From assembly GCA_035296325.1 (NCBI GenBank), contig DATHBD010000028.1, positions 1 to 55,481 of the forward strand: DNA of 55,481 nucleotides, read 5' to 3'. Shown piece after piece: positions 31,334 through 38,994 of this stretch; position 1 is the stretch's first letter, and every line of letters begins with the position of its first letter. The DNA comes from DATHBD01 sp035296325. Lineage in GTDB: Bacteria; Actinomycetota; Actinomycetes; Mycobacteriales; Micromonosporaceae. The translations under genes were made by a program, and so were the position numbers. The notes under the pieces were generated by a model. That model was not told the origin of the DNA. It did not search any database and saw nothing but the letters and a program-made list of their open reading frames with translations.

Positions 31334-33841
31334 ATGCGTAGACCCGGACGCCAGCCACTGGCCGTTCTCGCTCTCGCTTTGGCGATGGTGATACCCGGCA
31401 CGGTAGCCATCGCGGCCCCCGTGCAGGCCGCCCCCGCTGCGCCGCTGGGCACCATCGGCAACCTCGCGCCTACCCCACCGATGGGCTTCAACAACTGGAA
31501 CGCATTCGGCTGCGACGTGACCGAGGCTCTGATCCGGGAGACGGCCGACATCTTCGTGTCGTCGGGGCTCAAGGACGCCGGCTACCAGTACGTGAACATC
31601 GACGACTGCTGGTCGCTGCGGGAGCGCGGGCCGGACGGCCGGCTGGTCCCTGATCCGGTCAAGTTCCCGAGCGGCATCAAGGGCGTCGCCGACTACGTCC
31701 ACAGCCTGGGGCTCAAGCTCGGGATCTACGGCGACGCCGGCACCAGGACCTGCGCGGGGTACCCCGGCAGCCTGGGCCGGGAGGAACTGGACGCGCAGAC
31801 GTGGGCCGACTGGGGCGTGGACTACCTCAAGTACGACAACTGCAACAACCAGTCCGACGGCTCCCAGGCAGACTTCATCCGGCGCTACACCGCCATGCGC
31901 GACGCGCTCGTCAAGACCGGCCGCGACATCGTGTACTCCATCTGTGAGTGGGGCCAGTCCCAGCCGTGGACCTGGGCCGCGGACGTCGGCGACCTGTGGC
32001 GCACCACCGGCGACATCAGCGACAACTGGACCAGCCTCCGGTCGATCATCGCCTTCAACGCTCCGCTCGCCCCGTACGCCGGGCCCAGCAACTGGAACGA
32101 CCCCGACATGCTGGAGATCGGCAACGGCGGGATGACCGACACCGAGTACCGGACCCACATGAGCATGTGGTCGATGATGGCCGCGCCATTGATCATCGGC
32201 ACCGACCTTCGCCGTGCCACGCCCGCGACCCTGGCGATCCTCGGCAACCGGGACATCATCGCCATCGACCAGGACCCGCTCGGTGTCCAGGGAGCCGTGG
32301 TGTCCAACACCGGCGGCCTGATGGTGCTGGACAAGCCGCTGGCCAACGGCGATCGGGCGATCGCGCTCTACAACTCGACCGACTCCCTGGCAACGGTCAG
32401 TGTCGCCGCCAGCGCGACCGGTCTGCCCCGCGCCAAGGCGTACCGGCTCCAAGACGTGTGGTCCGGCAACGTGCTGCAGGCCGCGTCGACCATCTCGGCG
32501 GCGGTGCCGGCACACGGCACGGTCGTCTACCGGGTACGGCCGGAGGCCAAGCCCACGCTCGTCGCCCCGTCGGTGACGGTGGGAGCCACGATGGCGACGC
32601 TCGTCCCGGGTCCGACCGGCGGCGGCACCCTCGCCACGACCGTGACCAACCGCGGCTTCCACGGGCTACGGCACATCACGGTGTCCGCGCAGGCGCCCGC
32701 AGGGTGGACGGTGACCCCCTCCACCGCCGTCCGGCGCTCCACGTTGCCGACGGATGCCTCCTTCGGCACGAACTGGGCGGTGACGGTGCCCGAGGGTACC
32801 GCCGCTGGGCAGTACCCGATCACGATCACGGCCGCCTACAGTTGGGGCCGGCTGCGGACCAGAGCCACCAGTTCGAGTGAGCTCATCGTGACGGTCGTCA
32901 ACGCACCTGCGGACGGCAGGCGATATCTCAGCACGATCGCCCAGGTCAGCTCGGTCAATGCGGTTGGTCCGGTCGAGTTCGACCAGAGCAACGGCGGGCA
33001 GGCCGAGGGGGACGGCGCGCTGATCACCATCGGCGGCCGGGTCTACACCCGCGGCCTGGGTACCAGCGCCGGCAGTGAGATCGTCTACTACCTCGGCGGG
33101 CGCTGCTCGCAGCTGGTCACCGACGTTGGCATCGACGACGAGGCGGCCACCACCGTGCCGGCCACGTTCACGATCTACGCCGACGACGTCGCGGCGGCCG
33201 CCAGCGGGCCGGTCGCCGCCGGCGATGCGCCGAGGACGTTGACGGCTGATCTGACCGGGGCGACCTGGCTCCGGTTGGTCACCACCGGGAGCGCCGCGGC
33301 GCCGGACGGCACCACGATCTCCGACCACACCGACTGGGCCGCGCCGATTCTGACCTGCGGCCCCAGTACGCCGAACGATCCGGTGCTGCCGGTGGAGCGG
33401 ACGCTCTTCTCGTTCGAGTCGGGCACCGAGGGTTGGAGCTTCGCCAACGCCGATCCGGGCGGAAGCGTGGAGCACTCCACCGGGTTCCACACCGACGGTG
33501 CGCACGGCCTTCGGGTGATCACCACGGCCAGTGGCAACTGGTTCGGCCGCGCCCTGACCGAGCCGCTCGACCTCACCGGGACCTCGATGCTGAAGTACGA
33601 CGTCAGGACCGGGGCAAACGGGACCTCAGGGGAGATCGCCGTCCAGGTCGGCCCGGAGGGTTCCTGGTGTCAGGGCGGCCTCTGGACGTGGACCAACGCG
33701 AACTCGAGCAGGACCATCACGGAGGAGGTCAGCCACATCAGCTGCCCCACCGGGGTCACCCTGGACCTCAGTCAGGTCCGCGGGGTGTGGGTCTTCGTCA
33801 ACGGTCTCGACGTCCAGATCGACAACGTCCGGGCCGAGTGA
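31334..33841 (+). CDS. Secreted GH27 alpha-galactosidase with NPCBM and C-terminal binding domain
   Basis: An 835-residue secreted enzyme. GGAGGT at 31321 precedes ATG 31334; the signal ends near AAPVQA. The GH27 barrel (about 44-310) has TPPMGFNNWNAFGC, nucleophile Asp168 in YLKYDNCNN and acid/base Asp227 in WRTTGDISDNW. A beta-sandwich reaches about 400, followed by an alpha-galactosidase NEW3-type domain (to about 510), an NPCBM domain (about 515-660, RYLSTIAQVSSVNA to DWAAPILTCG) and a C-terminal jelly-roll carbohydrate-binding domain with two Cys. It releases galactose from plant galactomannan or pectin side chains. Single gene with its own long hairpin terminator. Confidence 0.95.
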   Translation: MRRPGRQPLAVLALALAMVIPGTVAIAAPVQAAPAAPLGTIGNLAPTPPMGFNNWNAFGCDVTEALIRETADIFVSSGLKDAGYQYVNIDDCWSLRERGPDGRLVPDPVKFPSGIKGVADYVHSLGLKLGIYGDAGTRTCAGYPGSLGREELDAQTWADWGVDYLKYDNCNNQSDGSQADFIRRYTAMRDALVKTGRDIVYSICEWGQSQPWTWAADVGDLWRTTGDISDNWTSLRSIIAFNAPLAPYAGPSNWNDPDMLEIGNGGMTDTEYRTHMSMWSMMAAPLIIGTDLRRATPATLAILGNRDIIAIDQDPLGVQGAVVSNTGGLMVLDKPLANGDRAIALYNSTDSLATVSVAASATGLPRAKAYRLQDVWSGNVLQAASTISAAVPAHGTVVYRVRPEAKPTLVAPSVTVGATMATLVPGPTGGGTLATTVTNRGFHGLRHITVSAQAPAGWTVTPSTAVRRSTLPTDASFGTNWAVTVPEGTAAGQYPITITAAYSWGRLRTRATSSSELIVTVVNAPADGRRYLSTIAQVSSVNAVGPVEFDQSNGGQAEGDGALITIGGRVYTRGLGTSAGSEIVYYLGGRCSQLVTDVGIDDEAATTVPATFTIYADDVAAAASGPVAAGDAPRTLTADLTGATWLRLVTTGSAAAPDGTTISDHTDWAAPILTCGPSTPNDPVLPVERTLFSFESGTEGWSFANADPGGSVEHSTGFHTDGAHGLRVITTASGNWFGRALTEPLDLTGTSMLKYDVRTGANGTSGEIAVQVGPEGSWCQGGLWTWTNANSSRTITEEVSHISCPTGVTLDLSQVRGVWVFVNGLDVQIDNVRAE

Positions 33842-33906
33842 ACGCGCCAACGCGGAGCCCGCTCATCGCAATGCGTAGGGCATCGCTCCACCGCTAGTGA
33901 CAAGTG

Positions 33907-33972
33907 CACGCCGTACTCCAGCTGAGGTGTCGGACGGTCGCCAATCCGGCACCCAGCGTGGAGTACGGCGTG
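33907..33972. terminator. Long hairpin after the alpha-galactosidase gene
   Basis: CACGCCGTACTCCA (33907-33920) pairs perfectly with TGGAGTACGGCGTG (33959-33972). The inner sequence GCTGAGGTGTCGGA pairs with TCCGGCACCCAGC with small bulges, giving a stem near 27 bp and a loop of about 10 nt. It is 65 bp past the GH27 stop. Terminator is the simplest reading; a REP-like element is possible. Confidence 0.7.
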
Positions 33973-34040
33973 TATTTCCCATCTGTGGCCGCGGGTCGCC
34001 CTGTGGCATGATGGCGGGCGTCAATGCACAGGGGGGGATC

Positions 34041-34508
34041 TTGACTGGCGAGACATCGAGCCAGGGTCACGTGCCCGGTGCCGGTGCGTCCGGTCGTGCC
34101 CCGATGGCATCCCGGTGGCCCTGGGCCAGCCGGATCGCGGCGATCGATGTCCGTCCGCTCGTGGCCATTCTCGCCCTGGTGCTGGTCGTGCAGGCGAGCG
34201 CCGGCGCCAAAACTGCGACATCGGCCGGTTTCACGACGTTGCAACTGGGCAGCGAGGGCGCGGCGCAGGACGCCAAGCGACGGCACGATTCGATCCGCCG
34301 CCAGTTGGCCACCCGGGTGCCGCCAGGCAGCAAGGTCTTCCGCGGCCCGCTCCCGGCGGTGGAGTGGGAGCAACGCATCCCCCAGTACGCGTTGATGAGC
34401 GACATCATCGTGGTCAACGACCGCTCCAGCGCCGATGTCGAGGTCTCGATCGTCAACGACGCCCACTATCACGGCGGCGTGCGCCTCGTGGTGACCCCAC
34501 TGCGATGA
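34041..34508 (+). CDS. Small membrane-anchored protein of unknown function
   Basis: About 155 residues from TTG 34041, chosen for the G-rich ribosome site at 34031-34037; ATG 34008 or 34011 would add about ten residues. A single hydrophobic helix (PLVAILALVLVVQASA) is followed by an outside domain of about 100 residues with FTTLQLGSEGAAQDAKRRHD, PPGSKVFRGPLPAVEWEQRI and DIIVVNDRSSADVEVSIVND. No known family. Its stop overlaps the start of the membrane glycosyltransferase-like gene (ATGA), so the two are translationally coupled, and a role in the same surface-glycan step is likely. Confidence 0.6.
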   Translation: MTGETSSQGHVPGAGASGRAPMASRWPWASRIAAIDVRPLVAILALVLVVQASAGAKTATSAGFTTLQLGSEGAAQDAKRRHDSIRRQLATRVPPGSKVFRGPLPAVEWEQRIPQYALMSDIIVVNDRSSADVEVSIVNDAHYHGGVRLVVTPLR

Positions 34509-36061
34509 CACCGCTCCAGTGCCTGTTCGCCGTGGTGTCGCTGATCGCGGCCGGGCTTCCGCTCGGGTACGTGTTCACCCGCCGACTCCTGCTCGCGGCC
34601 GTCCTCGCGCCGCTCGTCACCGCGTTGTCCGCAGCGCTGGCCACGCTGCCGATGTTGCTGTTGGGCGGCCAGCTGATCTACTGGCTGGCCGGCGTGCTGC
34701 TGTTGCAGTACGCCCTGGTGCCGATCCTCCTGGCCCGACGGGGTCCGGGGCTGCCGCACGGTACCGGAATTGACGTCTTCTGGTACGTGGTGCCGTTGCT
34801 TGCGCCGTTTCTTCTGGTGTTCGCCCCACCGATCGAGTGGGACGCCAACTCCATCTGGTGGCTGCACGCCGCCTACTTCGCCGAGGGTGCCGAGGTATCC
34901 CGGCGTACCATGGGCGACCCTGTCTATGCGTTCACCCATGCCGACTACCCACCGCTGGGGTCCGCCGCGGTGGCCGCGGTCTGGTCGATCACCGGATACA
35001 ACTTCCGCGTCGCGCTGTTCGCCTCGTCGACGGTCACGTTCTCGGCGATCGCCATGCTGGTGTACGCGGTGCGTTGGGTGGCCGCCACCGGAGTGCCGGC
35101 CTGGCTGTCCCGACTCGCCGGAGTTGGCGTGGGGCTGGCGGTGTGGGGCCAGGCTCCGGCCTCCCCGGCTGGCGGGTTGAGCGATCCGGCCTGGGCCGCG
35201 TCGTTCGTCGCTGCCGCCGTGCTGGTGCTGTTCCGCACCGATCCCTTTGCCCGGCCGGCGCTCCCCCTGTTGCTCCTGACGGTGGCGGCCCTCACCAAGA
35301 ACGAAGGACTCGCCGCCGTCGTCATCCTCACCGGTCTGGTGGTGCTGCGGGAGCGGCGCAATCTTGGCCGGGCCTCGCTCATGGGCATTCCCGTGCTCGC
35401 CGGCCTGGCGTGGTCGGCGGTCGCCCGGCACCTCGGTGCCAGGTCCGACTACGTGGAGGGGGGGAATATCAGCGAGTTGCTCAGCGGCGATCCGGAGGTA
35501 TTTGCCCGGTTGCCACCCATCTGGGATGCGCTTGGTTTGATGCTCGGGCAAATCGTGGGGCTGGCGCTGCTGGTCTCGGTCCTGGGCGGCGTCTACCTGC
35601 GGAGTCGTCGGCAGGCCCTGGGTCTCGGTTCGGACCTGTGGATGTGGGCGGTCAACGGGATGTTCGTCCTTACGCTGATCGTCTCGTACCTGATCAGTGG
35701 ATTCAATATCGCGTGGCACCTGCAAACGTCGATCGAGCGCGTCGTGACGCCGGTGCTGATCATGGCGTGCGTGAGCGCCGTCTACTGGGGCGTGACAGCC
35801 ATGAGCCCGGTACCCGCTTCGCCCGGCACGAGAGGGGACGGCGCCCGACTGCGCCCAGCCGCCGAATTCGTACAGCCCGTTCCAGCGCCAATCGTGGCGC
35901 AGGATGTCGAAACATCGACGAATCCAAGTCTAGGTTTGGCAGGTCACGATGAAGCTCTCGATCCTTATGCCGGTGTTCAACGAGGAGGCCCGCCTGGCCC
36001 GGGCGGTGAAACAGGCCCTCGACGTCGACTACCCGTGCGAGGTGGAACTGATCATCGTTGA
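34505..36061 (+). CDS. Polytopic membrane protein, GT39/ArnT-like glycosyltransferase candidate
   Basis: A 518-residue protein with about ten hydrophobic helices. After the second to third helix comes an extracytoplasmic loop with PPIEWDANSIWWLHAAYFAEG and FTHADYPPLGSAAVAAVW, the acidic/aromatic pattern of lipid-phosphate-sugar-dependent (GT-C) glycosyltransferases. The start ATG overlaps the previous stop. The last 38 codons overlap the next gene by 113 bp and read as its wrong frame; a stop in the +1 frame at 35931-35933 would end the protein just before that gene, so a small 3' frameshift is suspected. With the adjacent DPM1-like enzyme it may transfer sugar from a polyprenyl phosphate. 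Confidence 0.75.
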   Translation: MTPLQCLFAVVSLIAAGLPLGYVFTRRLLLAAVLAPLVTALSAALATLPMLLLGGQLIYWLAGVLLLQYALVPILLARRGPGLPHGTGIDVFWYVVPLLAPFLLVFAPPIEWDANSIWWLHAAYFAEGAEVSRRTMGDPVYAFTHADYPPLGSAAVAAVWSITGYNFRVALFASSTVTFSAIAMLVYAVRWVAATGVPAWLSRLAGVGVGLAVWGQAPASPAGGLSDPAWAASFVAAAVLVLFRTDPFARPALPLLLLTVAALTKNEGLAAVVILTGLVVLRERRNLGRASLMGIPVLAGLAWSAVARHLGARSDYVEGGNISELLSGDPEVFARLPPIWDALGLMLGQIVGLALLVSVLGGVYLRSRRQALGLGSDLWMWAVNGMFVLTLIVSYLISGFNIAWHLQTSIERVVTPVLIMACVSAVYWGVTAMSPVPASPGTRGDGARLRPAAEFVQPVPAPIVAQDVETSTNPSLGLAGHDEALDPYAGVQRGGPPGPGGETGPRRRLPVRGGTDHR

Positions 36062-36647
36062 TGACGGCAGCAGCGATGCCACTCCCGACATCCTCCGCGA
36101 GGTCGGGCACTCGTCCCTGCGGGTCATCACGCATGAGCGGAACAAGGGCAAGGGCGCGGCGATCCGGACGGCCGTCGACCAGGCCAGCGGCGACTACATG
36201 GTCATTCTCGACGCCGACCTCGAGTACGACCCCGAGGACATCCCTGGCCTGCTCGTGCCGGTGCTCGATGGACACGCCACCGTGGTGTACGGCAACCGCA
36301 CCTTCGGCAGCCACAGCTCCTTCTCGTACTGGTACGTCCAGGGCAACCGCGCCGTCACGACCGCGGCCAATGTGCTCTTCAACTGCTACATCAGTGACCT
36401 GGAGACCTGCTTCAAGCTGATGCCTGTCGAGCTCTTCCGGTCGCTCCAGATCCGCTCGCACGGGTTCGGCATGGAAGCCGAGGTCACCGGCAAGCTGCTC
36501 CGCCGCGGGATCCGGCCGTACGAGGTGCCGATCAAATACCGGGCCCGGACCCGTGAAGAGGGCAAGAAGATCACTTGGAAGGACGGCGTCGAAGCGCTGT
36601 GGATCCTCACCCGGGAGCGGGCCCGCCGGGCGCCAGTTGTCCGCTAG
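35949..36647 (+). CDS. GT2 family glycosyltransferase, polyprenyl-phosphate sugar synthase-like
   Basis: A 232-residue soluble GT-A enzyme. MKLSILMPVFNEEARL opens the nucleotide-sugar fold; IIVDDGSSDATPDIL and the metal site LDADLEYDPEDIP (DAD near 84-86) follow. ETCFKLMPVELFRSL, GFGMEAEVTGKLLRRG and IKYRARTREEGKKITWKDG match dolichol/polyprenyl-phosphate mannose or glucose synthases. No membrane helices, so it acts at the inner face of the membrane, making a lipid-linked sugar for a GT-C protein such as the one encoded upstream. ATG 35949 follows GGCAGGT. Confidence 0.9.
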   Translation: MKLSILMPVFNEEARLARAVKQALDVDYPCEVELIIVDDGSSDATPDILREVGHSSLRVITHERNKGKGAAIRTAVDQASGDYMVILDADLEYDPEDIPGLLVPVLDGHATVVYGNRTFGSHSSFSYWYVQGNRAVTTAANVLFNCYISDLETCFKLMPVELFRSLQIRSHGFGMEAEVTGKLLRRGIRPYEVPIKYRARTREEGKKITWKDGVEALWILTRERARRAPVVR

Positions 36648-36652
36648 CGCTC

Positions 36653-36699
36653 ACCACGTCCGGGGTCGGCGCGGCTGCTCCGACCCCGGACGATGTGGT
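36653..36699. terminator. Bidirectional terminator between GT2 and PL11 genes
   Basis: TCCGGGGTCGG (36659-36669) pairs with CCGACCCCGGA (36680-36690), extended with a bulge by ACCAC/GTGGT (36653-36657 and 36695-36699). It sits between the two convergent stop codons. Confidence 0.8.
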
Positions 36700-38576
36700 C
36701 AGCGGGTGCCGATGTAGTAGCTCGGGTGCGGCGGCTGGTTGTACGCCACGTTCTGCCAGGCGATGGCGACCCGGTACATCGGGTCGTGCATCAGCGTGGT
36801 GAAGCCGTACCGGCTCTCATGCGGAGTGGCGAACAACCGCAGGGCAGTGCTGTCCGCCGTGCGCCAGAGCACCTCTTCCCGCCAGTCCCCGAGGAGGTCT
36901 GCCTGCAGCGCAGGGGTGCCCTTCGTGTAGTTGTTTGAGTAGGTGCCGGTCGCGGTGAGCAGATTGTCCGTGCTCGTTGTGGCCGGGTTCCACTTGCCGA
37001 TGGTCCCCACGCCGACCCCGGCGGCCTGGTCCCAGTTGTGGTCGAGAATCTCCCGCTGCAGGTCACCGTCCCACCAGATCACGAAGTTCGCGGCGGGGAT
37101 GGTGTTGGAGATGAACGTGCCGTCGGCCGCGTACAGCCAGCCGGTCGGGCTGTTCCATGCGCCGTTCACCGCCCACACTTCGGCGCCGGGGTGCGCCGGG
37201 TCGATGTCCGCGGCGGCGCCGCGGCCGGTGTCCAGGCCGGTCTGCAGGCCGAACAGAACCTCACCGGTGCGGGCGTCGTGCATTTCGAAGCCGTACGGCG
37301 AGTCCTTGCGTTCGTGCGGGATGAACGCCTCCAGCCCGGGCCGGTTGGGATTCAGGTCGCCCACGTGGAGTGCATCGCCGTGCTTGAGCCCGTTGGCGTG
37401 CAGCAGTGCGCCGGTGTCGTCGATGGTGATCGAGCCGTACACGATCTCGTCCCGACCGTCGGCGTCCACGTCGGCCACGGACAGCTGGTGGTTACCCGCC
37501 TCCTGGTACTGCTTGCCGGCGATGTCGGTGTCGAAGGTCCAGCGCTTGGTGAGCTCACCGCCGCGCCAGTCGTAGGCGACGAGCACGGAGCGGGTGTAGT
37601 AGCCACGCGCCATCACGATGCTGGGGCGCTTGCCGTCCAGGTAGGCGACGCCGGCCAGGAACCGGTCGACCCGGTTACCCCAGCAGTCGCCCCACAGGCA
37701 CACGTCGCCGCGCGGCGGCTCGTAGGCGGTGGTCACCATGGCGGCGCCGGTGAGCCCGTTGAAGACGGTCAGGAACTCGGGGCCGGCCAGGATGTATCCG
37801 GTGGCGTTGCGGTGGTCGGCAGTGGCGTCGCCGATGACCACCCCGGCCCCGTCGGTCGTGCCGTCGGCGGTCTTCATGGCCACCTCGGCCTTGCCGTCGC
37901 CGTCGAAGTCGTAGACCAGGAACTGCGTGTAGTGCGCGCCGGCGCGGATGTTGCGGCCCATCCCGATGCGCCACAGCCGCGTGCCGTCCATCCGGTACGC
38001 GTCGATGAAGACCTCGCCGGTGTAGCCGCCCCTTGAGTTGTCCTGCGCGTTCGTTGGGTCCCACTTCAGAACGATCTCGTACTTGCCGTCGCCGTCGAGG
38101 TCACCGACGCTCGCGTCGTTGGCCACGTACTCATAGGCGACGCCGGTCGGGGTGGTGCCGCCGGCCGGCTTCTGCAGCGGGATGTCCAGGTGATCGGTGG
38201 CCCACGGCTGCACCTCCGCTGAGCGCTTGGCGTGCCGCCTACGATCGGCCGACGCCACGGAGTACCGGTCCTCCGGTTTCCCCGCGGGGTCGAGGTAGTT
38301 GCTCCGGCCGGTGATCGGCGTGCGGTTGATCCGCTTGCCGTTGCGGAAGACATTGAACTTGCCACGAGTGGCCTCGGTGCCGAAGAGGCGCCAGCTGACC
38401 AGGACACCGCCGGCGGTCGGCACGGCGACCAGGCCCCGGTCGAGCCGCTCCAACTGGCGGTCGGACTGCGGTACAACGGCGGCTGAGGACGGCACGGTCC
38501 CCAGAACAAACGTCGCCAGAACGGGGATCACGCACGCGAGAGCAACGCGGGCGCGGCGCGGAATCCATTTTTTCAC
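36699..38576 (-). CDS. Secreted rhamnogalacturonan lyase (PL11)
   Basis: About 625 residues from GTG 38576, which opens a textbook Sec signal (VKKWIPRRARVALAC to SSAAV) and follows GAGAGG; the frame continues upstream to 38624. The mature protein is an eight-bladed PL11 propeller with repeated calcium-binding Asp loops: VGDLDGDGKYEIVLKWDPTN, YDFDGDGKAEVAMKTADGT, VADVDADGRDEIVYG, and DIDPAHPGAEVW. The C-terminal DLLGDWREEVLWRTADSTALR and YRVAIAWQNVAYNQPPHPSY are strongly diagnostic. It cleaves the rhamnose-galacturonate backbone of rhamnogalacturonan I. No added carbohydrate-binding module. Confidence 0.95.
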   Translation of the reverse strand: MKKWIPRRARVALACVIPVLATFVLGTVPSSAAVVPQSDRQLERLDRGLVAVPTAGGVLVSWRLFGTEATRGKFNVFRNGKRINRTPITGRSNYLDPAGKPEDRYSVASADRRRHAKRSAEVQPWATDHLDIPLQKPAGGTTPTGVAYEYVANDASVGDLDGDGKYEIVLKWDPTNAQDNSRGGYTGEVFIDAYRMDGTRLWRIGMGRNIRAGAHYTQFLVYDFDGDGKAEVAMKTADGTTDGAGVVIGDATADHRNATGYILAGPEFLTVFNGLTGAAMVTTAYEPPRGDVCLWGDCWGNRVDRFLAGVAYLDGKRPSIVMARGYYTRSVLVAYDWRGGELTKRWTFDTDIAGKQYQEAGNHQLSVADVDADGRDEIVYGSITIDDTGALLHANGLKHGDALHVGDLNPNRPGLEAFIPHERKDSPYGFEMHDARTGEVLFGLQTGLDTGRGAAADIDPAHPGAEVWAVNGAWNSPTGWLYAADGTFISNTIPAANFVIWWDGDLQREILDHNWDQAAGVGVGTIGKWNPATTSTDNLLTATGTYSNNYTKGTPALQADLLGDWREEVLWRTADSTALRLFATPHESRYGFTTLMHDPMYRVAIAWQNVAYNQPPHPSYYIGTR

Positions 38577-38700
38577 TGATTTCAGCCTCTCGCGGCGAGC
38601 GGGATTGGACCGATTCAGCGGCATCGTACGCCATCGATGACGTGCCCGGGATCACCTTCCGGTCCCAGTGACCGCCACCCCAGGTCCTGACGGTCTCCAT

Positions 38701-38720
38701 ATCTGTGCGCACCGACAGAT
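38701..38720. promoter_or_regulatory. Palindrome upstream of PL11
   Basis: ATCTGT (38701-38706) and ACAGAT (38715-38720) are perfect arms with an 8-nt spacer, 125 bp upstream of the lyase start. Candidate operator. Confidence 0.4.
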
Positions 38721-38796
38721 TCTCCGCCAGGCGGGCATACGCCCTGGATCTCCAGGCATCAAGCCGAGCACAAATATGGTCAGTGCGAGACGAGCG

Positions 38797-38806
38797 TGAG
38801 CGCTCG
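38797..38806. promoter_or_regulatory. CebR-like palindrome
   Basis: GAGCGCTC (38798-38805) within CGTGAGCGCTCGCC matches 10 of 14 bases of the CebR operator TGGGAGCGCTCCCA known from cellulolytic actinomycetes. It lies between PL11 and the CBM2-bearing dehydrogenase gene. Confidence 0.35.
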
Positions 38807-38994
38807 CCATTCTGTGCCTATTCGCGTCGTTGTATGCGATACGGCCTCCCCATCGCGCGGGCCGCGGTGGAGAAACGGGTGGTCAGGGGCCGTGCGGGGG
38901 TTCCGGTGAGTGGGAGCTTTGTTGCTGGCGCGCGCGGCGGCGGTGCTACTTTGCGAGCGTCACGCCCAGGACGGCATGCATAGGAGCTAAAACA

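Larger units (their letters stand above)
38577..38994. other. 418-bp divergent regulatory region (PL11 / PQQ dehydrogenase 1)
   Basis: No gene. It carries the palindromes at 38701-38720 and 38797-38806 and, at 38946-38955, the element GCTACTTTGC that recurs as GCTACGTTTGC before the second dehydrogenase. Confidence 0.5.
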
